64,000 bases of DNA from Dendrophyllia cribrosa (Eukaryota > Cnidaria > Anthozoa > Scleractinia > Dendrophylliidae). The notes beneath the pieces were generated by a model. It saw only the letters and a list, made by a program, of their open reading frames with translations, ran no database searches and was not told where the DNA came from. Made by a program: the position numbers and the translations under genes. The stretch lies in the NCBI GenBank assembly GCA_024195265.1, contig JAJLRJ010000010.1:38515298-38579297 (forward strand), read 5' to 3'. Shown in pieces: positions 56,608 through 64,000 of the stretch. Each line of letters starts with the position of its first letter. Position 1 is the first letter of the stretch.

Positions 56608-57240
56608 ATGAAGATTGTAAATTATGATTGTCAGGATCCAATCACAAACTTTCGACAGTTGCATTCCTTCATGCCTGATCGAACTTTCAGAATGTTGATC
56701 TGTGGTCCTTCAGGATCTGGAAAAACAAACGTTCTCCTGGATATGATTTTGAGATTGCTTTTCTACGATAAAATTTATCTCTATGCGAAAAATCTGGATC
56801 AAGCCAAATATCAACACCTGATGAAAACATTTCACCCAATCAGCAAAGAAGCTGGATATAACATCATTGAAGCATCCCAGGATGAAATTATCCCAGTTTC
56901 TGAATTATCTGGGGAGAATCAAAAACTGGTTGTTTTTGACGATTTTGTTTGCGAGAAAAACCAAAAGCCATTGGTTGATTATTTTATCCAAGGCCGGCAT
57001 AAGAATTGTTCTGTGATTTATCTTTCACAAAGTTATTTCCAAACACCAAAAGATATCCGCCTGAATTGCTCACATTTTTGCATCTTCGAATTCCCCAGCA
57101 ACAATGAAGTTTCCCTACTCTGCAGGGAGACACAAGTCAACAAAGAAGATTATAAGAAAGCAACGCATGATCCGTTCTCTTTTCTCTATGTGGATAAGCC
57201 GAGGAAATTCATTGCCAAAAACTTTGATGAAAGACTTTAA
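56608..57240 (+). CDS. FtsK/A32-like genome-packaging ATPase
   Basis: 210 residues. P-loop GPSGSGKT at 33-40 and Walker B KLVVFDDFV with Asp 111-112. A QGRHKNCSVIYLSQSYFQ segment follows, with a sensor-like Ser-Gln, then CSHFCIFEFPS. This is the packaging ATPase of the HerA/FtsK class shared by Polintons, poxviruses and virophages. It would pump DNA into capsids. It leads a plus-strand block, and the fibre gene starts 1 base after its stop. Confidence 0.88.
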   Translation: MKIVNYDCQDPITNFRQLHSFMPDRTFRMLICGPSGSGKTNVLLDMILRLLFYDKIYLYAKNLDQAKYQHLMKTFHPISKEAGYNIIEASQDEIIPVSELSGENQKLVVFDDFVCEKNQKPLVDYFIQGRHKNCSVIYLSQSYFQTPKDIRLNCSHFCIFEFPSNNEVSLLCRETQVNKEDYKKATHDPFSFLYVDKPRKFIAKNFDERL

Positions 57241-57241
57241 A

Positions 57242-59293
57242 ATGAGCTACTCAAATGGATTGCTTTCTGAAACAACAAGCACCTCACATGGAGGAAGAGA
57301 TGGAAGAGATGGATTGCCAGGAGTTGGTTTTAAGCTGACATCCACAGGAGATTATGATATGCAAAATAAAAAGCTTGTCGATCTTGCTGAAGGAACTGGA
57401 AACTCTCACGCAATCACAAGGCATCAGCTAGACACAGGACTTGCTGAGAAAGTCTCAAACCCAATGACTGATCATCTTGACGCTAACTATCACTCAATCG
57501 AAAACGTTCAACTTGCTGGAGATAACGATGCATTTCCATTGTTTCACGGAAAGCAAATTTTCATGACAACGGATGGACGAGAATTCACTGCAAAGAATCA
57601 AAAGATCATAAATCTGTCAGCAGGAACAAGCAACTCAGATGCAATCAACAAGCAACAAATGGACATAAGCTTACTTCAAGCGAAAGTCAACTCATTGCAG
57701 GTTGATGGTTCTTCCCATATGACAGGAGACTTGGATCTCAGGGGAAAGAAACTGATTCTTCCTGGAGAGATCGACATGGATCGGAAACTGATCACAAATC
57801 TGGACACGGATGAAAATCAAGATCTTTCTGCTGTGAATATGATTACTTTGAAAAAGTTTCACCCAAACGCACCTGCTCCAACGCATGAAGTAACCAAAAA
57901 CATCGATCTGAAAGAACTTTTCCATGTCACACAATCAAAACAGCAGACTTATGAGGATCTTTCCGCAAATTATAACAATCTGATCTCTTATAATGATGCA
58001 AAGAATGTTTTTGTCAGCAGAAAAGAAACATTTCCAATGGAAACAAGCTTGGATATGGGAACGAATTTCATCTTCAACGTAAAAGATCCAACAGCAATCG
58101 ATCAAGCAGTCAACAAAAAGTTTGTGGATTACCAAGTAAAACAACTTCACTCATCAATCAATTCTTTTACCTCTAGCACTCTTTCTCTTTCCGGAGGAAC
58201 CATGACTGGTCAAATTGATATGGGAGGAAAAAGACTTATTGGACTTCCTGCCGCTCCAAGCGGAGTCAATGAAGCAACATCGAAGAGTTGGGTAGAATTA
58301 GAAATCGCGAGTGAAGCAACCAAAACAGAAAATAACTTGAAAAAGTTTGTAAACGAAACGTCAATCTCCCCCGCTGGAAATACTAAAGATGCATTTCATT
58401 TTCTCATGAGTGATACGGGAGAATCTTTCAACGGGCATGATTTGCAAGTTGTTGGCGTTGTAGATTTTCCGTTTTCTCCGCATCATTTTAACAAAAAAGC
58501 TTTTCAATTGAACATTGGAAAAGATTCTTCAAATCTTTATTCTGGAAGAATGGGCTTAAATATGTTGAAGTTGCCTCAAGGAGAATACACACTTGTTGTT
58601 GAGTTTTTTCCTGTTTCCATGATGAATGTTTCAGTGGACGCTGTTTCCACGAGCTTGAATATTAATCAGCAGTCAACGAAAATGTTTTCCAACTATTCTC
58701 GATCAATCATTCACATGCATAAATGGCAAATTTCTCCACCAGAATTCGTCTTTTTGGATTTGAAATCGCAGGGAACAGCAGACGCTCCTTCAATCGGAAC
58801 AACTCATTTGATCGTTTATGGAATTTCTGGATTTCATGCAGATGTGCCCAGTTCTGTTTATGATTCTCCCTTTATCTTTGACTCAGGGAAGATGGTTATG
58901 CAGAGAGACTTGGATTTAAATGGACAAAAGTTGCTGAATTCAAATTTAAGCAATAACTTTATGCTGATTGGAAGATATAGAAAATCATCAGGAGACGGCA
59001 TAAATGTACTTTTCGATAATTTTTTCAATGATATAGTCATCCCCATCCGATGCAAATTAATTAAGGCGTTTACTCAAATTTTATCAAAAACAGCTTCTTT
59101 TCCACAACTAACTTTATATCTCCCAGATAAAAAATCACAAAGTGGAACTCGTTTTAGCAGTGATAATAGAATTCAAATATTCGAGTTTTCAACTGTTGTT
59201 TACAAAGCAGGAGAGTTATTTTCAGCAAGAGTTGATGATCGATCAACGAATATCGGGGCTGCCCAAATCACATTTCTTTTTGAAAAAGCTTAA
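57242..59293 (+). CDS. Fibre-like receptor-binding protein with collagen-like and repeat region
   Basis: 683 residues from ATG 57242. A short collagen-like stretch (GGRDGRDGLPGVGF) precedes about five to six diverged repeats of the form D(M/L).NKK(L/I)..L..GT.N.DAI.KQQ.D, as in phage and viral tail fibres. Examples are QNKKLVDLAEGTGNSHAIT, KNQKIINLSAGTSNSDAIN and MGGKRLIGLPAAPSGVNEAT. The C-terminal ~250 residues are beta-rich (LPQGEYTLVVEFFPVSMMNV; FEFSTVVYKAGELFSARVDD) and likely form a trimeric head. The role as an attachment spike is inferred from architecture and from position after the ATPase. Confidence 0.75.
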   Translation: MSYSNGLLSETTSTSHGGRDGRDGLPGVGFKLTSTGDYDMQNKKLVDLAEGTGNSHAITRHQLDTGLAEKVSNPMTDHLDANYHSIENVQLAGDNDAFPLFHGKQIFMTTDGREFTAKNQKIINLSAGTSNSDAINKQQMDISLLQAKVNSLQVDGSSHMTGDLDLRGKKLILPGEIDMDRKLITNLDTDENQDLSAVNMITLKKFHPNAPAPTHEVTKNIDLKELFHVTQSKQQTYEDLSANYNNLISYNDAKNVFVSRKETFPMETSLDMGTNFIFNVKDPTAIDQAVNKKFVDYQVKQLHSSINSFTSSTLSLSGGTMTGQIDMGGKRLIGLPAAPSGVNEATSKSWVELEIASEATKTENNLKKFVNETSISPAGNTKDAFHFLMSDTGESFNGHDLQVVGVVDFPFSPHHFNKKAFQLNIGKDSSNLYSGRMGLNMLKLPQGEYTLVVEFFPVSMMNVSVDAVSTSLNINQQSTKMFSNYSRSIIHMHKWQISPPEFVFLDLKSQGTADAPSIGTTHLIVYGISGFHADVPSSVYDSPFIFDSGKMVMQRDLDLNGQKLLNSNLSNNFMLIGRYRKSSGDGINVLFDNFFNDIVIPIRCKLIKAFTQILSKTASFPQLTLYLPDKKSQSGTRFSSDNRIQIFEFSTVVYKAGELFSARVDDRSTNIGAAQITFLFEKA

Positions 59294-59296
59294 AAA

Positions 59297-59779
59297 ATGA
59301 ACCGTAAAAAAAGCATCTTTAATTTCAATCATATCGATCTCAACATTGGGGAAGAAAAACTGGAAGAAATCAAGCAATTCTATCGATTTTATCATAAAAG
59401 ATTTTGGTGTTTGAAAAGAGCTCACAGACATTTCAAGCGAATGAATTTGTTTGTGAATTTAACATCTTCCGCTCTTGTTGCGATTGGCGCAATTGCTGGA
59501 GGAGTGACAATGAATCCTGTGATTTTGGGAGTGATTTCAGGTGCAGGACTGATCATTAAAACAGGGAATGAAATGAAGAAATATGGAAACAAAATTGAAA
59601 TGACAAAGTTCGCGTTTACAACCTACGAGAAAACATTAACTGATTTACGTTTTGCTTTGAGGAGTGGAATATTTGATCGAAATGAATTTCTTCCAGCAAT
59701 GGAAGCTATTGATGGAATTGTGATTGATTTAGGATTGGATCTGGAAAAGTTTGAGAGAAAATATGATTTGCTGTTTTGA
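59297..59779 (+). CDS. Conserved two-helix membrane protein
   Basis: 160 residues. A central pair of hydrophobic helices (LTSSALVAIGAIAGG, then NPVILGVISGAGLII) follows a basic, aromatic N-terminal helix (FYHKRFWCLKRAHRHFKRMN). The C-terminal half (KFAFTTYEKTLTDLRFALRS; AIDGIVIDLGLDLEKF) is helical. I recall similar unnamed proteins in other cnidarian Polinton-like elements, with no known role. A virion or host-membrane protein is possible. It starts 3 bases after the fibre stop. Confidence 0.7.
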   Translation: MNRKKSIFNFNHIDLNIGEEKLEEIKQFYRFYHKRFWCLKRAHRHFKRMNLFVNLTSSALVAIGAIAGGVTMNPVILGVISGAGLIIKTGNEMKKYGNKIEMTKFAFTTYEKTLTDLRFALRSGIFDRNEFLPAMEAIDGIVIDLGLDLEKFERKYDLLF

Positions 59780-60150
59780 ATAATTTTTTCATTTCTGGAG
59801 GAAATGAAAAAACCCATACAGTGGCAAATGACAAAAGATGTTTCTGCTAAAATTTATCAGGAGAATATTTTTGTTTTTCATTGAAAAGTTCATCCAAGGT
59901 AAAAAAATAAAAAAAATAAAAAAAATAAAAACAAAAAATAAATTTTCACAGCCTCCTGAGGAAAATAAAAAAATGAAAAAAGATGTTTCTGCCAAAATTT
60001 ATCAGGAGAATATTTTGTTTTCATCCCACATTTGAGATAAATGACAAATGAAAAACCCATACAGTGGCAAATGACAAAAGATGTTTCTGCCAAAATTTAT
60101 CAGGAGAATATTTTGTTTTCATCCCACATTTGAGATAAATGACAAATGAA
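59780..60150. repeat. Iteron-like repeats, left array
   Basis: Repeated words CAGTGGCAAATGACAAAAGA (59820, 60062), TTTCTGCCAAAATTTATCAG then GAGAATATTTTG (about 59841, 59985, 60086), and GAGATAAATGACAAATGAAA. It lies in the gap between the 3' ends of the two-helix protein and the DNA-binding protein. It is AT-rich with A-tract blocks. Confidence 0.8.
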
Positions 60151-60154
60151 AAAC

Positions 60155-61459
60155 TCAGTTCTTGATAAACAAAACTCGTTGCCAATCTCCCTCCTCCTCC
60201 CAAAACTGACCTCGAGCTCGGAACCTCCATTGTCCTTGTGGGAGATAATAATTGAATTCTTCTTCGCTGGGAAAAGATCCATAACAACGTGCATGAAAAA
60301 ACTGAGCAAAATCCTCATAGTTTTTCACAACTCCATAGTCAAATGAATCTAGGTTGAAGATTACTTGTTTGTCATTTTCTCCAGCCAGTCTATCCACACT
60401 GCTATCTTCCCATAGAGTGAATTCATTGAAGATGTCTAGTATGCGCTTCCAATTTTCAAGGAGCTTGCCCCTCGAAACTTGCTCTTTTATAATCCATTCT
60501 TTCTCCGCTTTTTCCTCCATTCTAGCGATATTTTCATCTATTTCCTTTCCTCGTCTTTCATTATATTCCTTTTGTTCCTTGGTTGAGAGCTTGAACCAAT
60601 CGTTGACAGCCAGAGCCTGCATTTCCCTACTAACTTCCTCCTCAACAGGAAAAGGAATTTGATCTTGTGGTTGAGGGATTGGTGGAATTCGTGGTTGGGG
60701 AGTGGGCAGAATTCGTGGTTGAGGGATAGGTGGTTTCCTTCGTGGTTGGGGGATTGGTGGTTTCTTTCGTGGTTGGGGGGTTGGTGGAACTTGATTTTCT
60801 TCTTTTAACTTTCGTGGTTGGGGAACGGGTTTGGGAGGAAGAGATGGTGGTGTTGGTTTCTCAACTTTTTCCACTTTGAATTTTTCTCCATCACTTCTTC
60901 GTATGAAACTGTTTCTCCCACTTTTCAACGCATTGCGAATGGTCCCTGAATCAATTCCCAGTTCCTTTGTAGCTGCTGAAACACTGGGAAAAATGGTTGT
61001 TGTTGACGATGATGAAATACGGATGGGGATGGACTGAATCTTCTTTGGAGTTGGCGTTTCATCTTCCAACCAGGGATCGACCAACGGTCCTTTCTCAAAG
61101 GTTCTTGACAGGAAGAATTTCTTCCCATCTTTTTTAACATAACGACCTTCATAATTGCAAAATCTATTGAAGGAGGCATAGATTGCTTGACGAGTCACTC
61201 CAATCCACTGAGCCATCTCAGACATTGTTTCAAAAGTTTTCAGGGGTGGTCCGTTGGGAGAATCATGAACTGCCAATCGATCCTGAGTTTGATTCACAAC
61301 CCTGACTTCTCTGCCTTGGAGCGTGAAAACATTCTTCCCTTCATTGATTGCCTTGTTGAGAGTTTTTGGAGTGAACTTCATAAATCTTGCAAGAGCCGCC
61401 TGTGAAGCAAATCTTTCACTGAGGCGTTCTTTTGAGAAAGCATCTATCAAAACCCACAT
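60155..61459 (-). CDS. Three-repeat NUMOD-like DNA-binding protein with proline-rich linker
   Basis: 434 residues from ATG 61459. Three repeats fit a small helix-turn-helix module: FASQAALARFMKFTPKTLNK; FETMSEMAQWIGVTRQAIYA; FPSVSAATKELGIDSGTIRN, each followed by a short basic or aromatic hairpin (KKDGKKFFL, RSDGEKFKV). This is similar in pattern to NUMOD1-type modules. A linker then has about six PxPQPR units, with RKKPPIP and RRKPPIP fitting class I SH3 ligands. The C-terminal ~150 residues are charged and helical, ending FWEEEGDWQRVLF. It probably binds DNA, perhaps the iteron-like repeats on both sides. That is inference. Confidence 0.6.
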   Translation of the reverse strand: MWVLIDAFSKERLSERFASQAALARFMKFTPKTLNKAINEGKNVFTLQGREVRVVNQTQDRLAVHDSPNGPPLKTFETMSEMAQWIGVTRQAIYASFNRFCNYEGRYVKKDGKKFFLSRTFEKGPLVDPWLEDETPTPKKIQSIPIRISSSSTTTIFPSVSAATKELGIDSGTIRNALKSGRNSFIRRSDGEKFKVEKVEKPTPPSLPPKPVPQPRKLKEENQVPPTPQPRKKPPIPQPRRKPPIPQPRILPTPQPRIPPIPQPQDQIPFPVEEEVSREMQALAVNDWFKLSTKEQKEYNERRGKEIDENIARMEEKAEKEWIIKEQVSRGKLLENWKRILDIFNEFTLWEDSSVDRLAGENDKQVIFNLDSFDYGVVKNYEDFAQFFHARCYGSFPSEEEFNYYLPQGQWRFRARGQFWEEEGDWQRVLFIKN

Positions 61460-61559
61460 TTTGATAGGTGTCAAAAAATGAAAAGAAAACCACAAGAATG
61501 TTCTCAAAGTTTTTTGAAAAAAGATTTTGTGAAATGATTTTCTGGAGAAGATTTCCAAA

Positions 61560-62460
61560 TGGATTTTGTGAAATGATTTTCTGGAGAAAGATTTCTATCC
61601 CACATTTGGGGTTTTGTCAAATAATTTACCCCACATTTGGGATTTTGTCAATCTTTTTCCCACCAAAAAGTTTTCTAACCCGCACAGTGGCAAATGACAA
61701 AAGATGTTTCTGCCAAAATTTATCAGGAGAATATTTTTTGTTTTTCATTGAAAAGTTCATCCAGGGTAAAGAAATTTAAAAATAAAAAAAATAAAAACAA
61801 AAAATAAATTTTCACAGCCTCCTGAGGAAAATAAAAAAATGAAAAAAGATGTTTCTGCCAAAATTTATCAGGAGAATATTTTTTGTTTTTCATCCCATAT
61901 TTGAGATAAATGACAAATGAAAAAACCCGCACAGTGACAAATGACAAGATGTTTTTCTGCTAAAATTTATCAGGAGATATATTTTGTTTCATTGAAAAGT
62001 TCTTTCAGGGTAAAGAAATTTAAAAAATCAAAAACAAAAAACAAAAAAACATTTTCATCACAGCTTCCAGAAAAAAAACATAAATGACAACCTCTACAGT
62101 GACAAATGACAATCTTTCCAGTGATAAATTCAGGGGAAAACAAAATCAACCTCTACAGTGACAAATGACAACCTCTACAGTGACAAATGACAAAATGATT
62201 TTCTGCTAAAATTTATCAGGAGATATATTTTGTTTCATTGAAAAGTTCTTTCAGGGTAAATAATTTTAAAAAATCAAAAACAAAAAAACAAAAAACATTT
62301 TCATCACAGCTTCCTGAACAAAACCATAAATAACAACCTCTACAGTGACAAATGACAATCTTTCCAGTGGTAAATTCAGGGGAAAACAAAATCAACCTCT
62401 ACAGTGATAAATGACAACCTCTACAGTGACAAATGACAAAATGATTTCACATCACAGATG
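61560..62460. repeat. Iteron-like repeats, right array
   Basis: At least seven copies of CAGTGACAAATGACAA or one-base variants (61685, 61932, 62096, 62157, 62178, 62343, 62423), plus a CAGTGATAAATGAC variant at 62402. TTTATCAGGAGA(A)TAT recurs near 61720, 61866, 61964 and 62214. A ~240-base segment (62080 region and 62330 region) is itself duplicated. It lies upstream of the DNA-binding protein gene, so it is a candidate origin or promoter. Confidence 0.8.
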
Positions 62461-62465
62461 TCAAA

Positions 62466-63092
62466 TCAAACTTCATCCTCATCATCCTCATTCTTATCCT
62501 CATATTCATCAAACGCTGAGGCGGTTTGAACCATCTCCTCCACAAGAACTTCATCCACAATCGCTGTGATAGATTTTACATTTCCGCAGAAAAGATGTTT
62601 GATGGAAAAGACAACTTGCCCAAAAAGTGGTATAGAGATGAGTTCTTTCTGCCTCAAGATGGGCTTCTTTTTCCCGTTGGTCAGCTCCCAGAAACGACAA
62701 GAGAAATCTGTTTTGGGGATTTTGGAGGGATAAATCTTTGCAAAAATCTTTTCCTGCTCAGATTTATCCACTTTCAAAAGAGTGAAATCTTCCTCGTGAA
62801 ACTTAGCATAAGACGGAGAAAGTTTCTTCACTTCCGGTTGTTTTTTCATTGCAGCTGAACGAAGATGAGCTTCCAGTTTGTGGAAAAAGGGGATGTTTTC
62901 TTCAGGAAGATTAATCCCCAGTGAAAAAGATTCCCCTTCATGAGCAAAGATTTTAAACTTTGTTCTGAGTTTCAGTTGAAGTTTTTTTTCATCGAGAGAA
63001 CAAGGGAGTAGACAATAGGAAATCTTTCCAGAGGTTCGTTTTTGAGGATCTTCAAGAATGATTTCGGAAACAGAGACTTTTTCAGGATTCAT
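62466..63092 (-). CDS. Unassigned conserved-looking viral protein
   Basis: 208 residues from ATG 63092 (MNPEKVSVSEIILEDPQKRT). A beta-rich pattern, KISYCLLPCSLDEKKLQLKL and IPLFGQVVFSIKHLF then GNVKSITAIVDEVLVEEMV, with a strongly acidic end (EDKNEDDEDEV). An acidic C-terminal tail after a beta fold is typical of single-stranded-DNA-binding proteins, so an SSB role is possible but unproven. An alternative start at 63134 would overlap the preceding gene. The next gene upstream on this strand ends 26 bases away. Confidence 0.55.
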   Translation of the reverse strand: MNPEKVSVSEIILEDPQKRTSGKISYCLLPCSLDEKKLQLKLRTKFKIFAHEGESFSLGINLPEENIPFFHKLEAHLRSAAMKKQPEVKKLSPSYAKFHEEDFTLLKVDKSEQEKIFAKIYPSKIPKTDFSCRFWELTNGKKKPILRQKELISIPLFGQVVFSIKHLFCGNVKSITAIVDEVLVEEMVQTASAFDEYEDKNEDDEDEV

Positions 63093-63118
63093 TTTCTTGG
63101 CGGAGATAAAAAAAATAA

Positions 63119-63424
63119 TTATTTCCAAATCCATTTCTCCATAAACTGCCTATCTTTTTCAGTTTTTACTGGAAGAAAACCAGTAGCCATATCAACAGCT
63201 TTCTGAAAATTTGTTTCCATTTCAACTCCTTTCATCCATGCGATTTCTTCCTCAGTCAGCCCACATGCTTTATGTAAACTGGGATGAATCCAAGTTGCAT
63301 GATTTTTTATTTCAGCCAGTGGAATTTTTACATCCCTAATAGAAAAGATTTCTTTCCCATCGATTATGAAAAGTCTTTCATTCTTTGCTTCATTTATTAA
63401 TTCATTCATTGCTTCTTCACTCAT
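63119..63424 (-). CDS. Small protein of unknown function
   Basis: 101 residues from a real ATG at 63424. It contains RLFIIDGKEIFSIRDVKIPL, GLTEEEIAWMKGVE and a C-terminal basic/aromatic end EKWIWK. Its IDGKEIF/SIRDV segment resembles QVDGEDIFDYVEL of the next gene, so the two may share a small domain. No family is recognised. Confidence 0.55.
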   Translation of the reverse strand: MSEEAMNELINEAKNERLFIIDGKEIFSIRDVKIPLAEIKNHATWIHPSLHKACGLTEEEIAWMKGVEMETNFQKAVDMATGFLPVKTEKDRQFMEKWIWK

Positions 63425-63447
63425 TTTCTATCCAATGGATAAAAAAT

Positions 63448-63939
63448 TCAAACTTGTTCCATGACTTCCACCAAGTCTTTGTGATTTGCAAAAACTGAAG
63501 CGTGATTTCTGGTGGATTTTGGTTTTGATTTCTTATTGATCTTTTGAATGATTTTTGCATCCCTTTGATTTGCCCTCAATTTGTCAATAAGGAAATCAAA
63601 TTCAGGAGATTTCCATGTGATGTGATGAGTGATTTCCTCTGAATCAAGGAAATGTTTTTTCTTCTTGAGAATTTGATTGAAAAAAACTGTGCTTGAAATT
63701 CCAAACTTTTCTAGTTCAACATAATCAAAAATATCTTCTCCATCAACTTGGAGAAAGGGTTCATCTGTCCTTTCTTCCTGAATGAAAAAAACTTTTCCAT
63801 CTTTCCTTTTGAATTTTTTGTTTTCTCTTTTGAGGACTCTCCAAATGTTGGTGGTAGGAATATTTGTTTCTTGACTGGCTTCCTTGAATGTGTAGAAAAT
63901 TTGTTTTTCTTTTCCTTCTTCTTGGATTGAAAACTTCAT
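63448..63939 (-). CDS. Small DNA-binding-like protein with one NUMOD-like module
   Basis: 163 residues. The N-terminus YTFKEASQETNIPTTNIWRV then KRKDGKVFFIQE matches the repeat pattern of the 60155-61459 protein. The middle has QVDGEDIFDYVELEKFGISS. The C-terminus is basic (KIIQKINKKSKPKSTRNHA). It may be a regulator of the same family. The gene starts 61 bases before the window edge. Confidence 0.55.
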   Translation of the reverse strand: MKFSIQEEGKEKQIFYTFKEASQETNIPTTNIWRVLKRENKKFKRKDGKVFFIQEERTDEPFLQVDGEDIFDYVELEKFGISSTVFFNQILKKKKHFLDSEEITHHITWKSPEFDFLIDKLRANQRDAKIIQKINKKSKPKSTRNHASVFANHKDLVEVMEQV

Positions 63940-64000
63940 TTTATTTAGGAAAATATTTTGTTTGTTTAACCAAATAAAATGAGACTCAAAGAGTTAAGAA

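Larger units (their letters stand above)
48581..64000. mobile_element. Maverick/Polinton or adintovirus-like integrated element (partial)
   Basis: The left end is fixed by the break in homology between the two flanking duplications. It begins AG, as Polintons do. The content is a virion set: integrase, protease, packaging ATPase, probable major capsid protein, penton-like and minor capsid proteins, PLA2 protein, fibre and a VLTF3-like factor. Genes are packed 1-100 bases apart and form blocks of alternating strand: + 49076-49928, - 49985-56525, + 56608-59779, - 60155-63939. The family-typical protein-primed DNA polymerase is not in the window, so the element continues right. A premature TAG and missing ATGs suggest some decay. 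Confidence 0.9.

Overview
The window looks like nuclear DNA of a cnidarian, most likely an anthozoan such as a stony coral. This is inferred, not proven. The signs are intron-containing animal genes (a DEG/ENaC channel and a P-loop GTPase) with GT...AG introns, an AT-rich background full of foldback MITEs, LINE and Penelope remnants, minisatellites and pure G or C runs, and a virus-like element of a kind known from cnidarian genomes. There are no bacterial operons.

Layout. 1-4541 has no gene I can support. 4542-10651 is a complete-looking 6.1-kb DNA transposon with inverted ends. It carries an intronless alpha-kinase gene on + and a four-exon DDE transposase on -, whose exons splice into an unbroken 408-residue frame. 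10.7-16.4 kb is a field of nested non-autonomous elements, including a 215-bp element at 16228-16442 that keeps both ends of the 6.1-kb transposon. 16463-21250 is a five-exon P-loop GTPase gene with a 5'-truncated LINE in intron 3. 21.4-30.5 kb holds more MITEs, a 64-base C run and no clear gene. 30552-39901 (-) holds exons of a DEG/ENaC channel, with repeats in its introns including a 1.45-kb minisatellite of 23-bp units. 40-48.5 kb holds repeats, a Penelope-like GIY-YIG remnant and a direct duplication.

The richest part is 48581 to the end: the left ~15.4 kb of a Maverick/Polinton or adintovirus-like integrated element that runs off the right edge. It encodes a VLTF3-like late transcription factor, an rve integrase with a chromodomain, a parvovirus-type phospholipase A2 protein, a tiny DUF5679-like zinc protein, an adenain-like protease, a minor capsid protein broken by an in-frame TAG, a probable major capsid protein, a small basic protein, a penton-like protein, a protein with two PPxY motifs, an FtsK/A32-like packaging ATPase, a fibre-like protein, a two-helix membrane protein, and proteins with NUMOD-like DNA-binding repeats between arrays of iteron-like repeats. 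No DNA polymerase is visible and it would be expected past 64000. Homology between two flanking host repeats stops exactly at 48580/48581, which fixes the left end of the insertion.

Together the window shows two large elements. One is a DNA transposon carrying a signalling kinase. The other is a near-complete virion-forming gene set with signs of decay, namely a premature stop and several genes lacking an ATG where homology begins.
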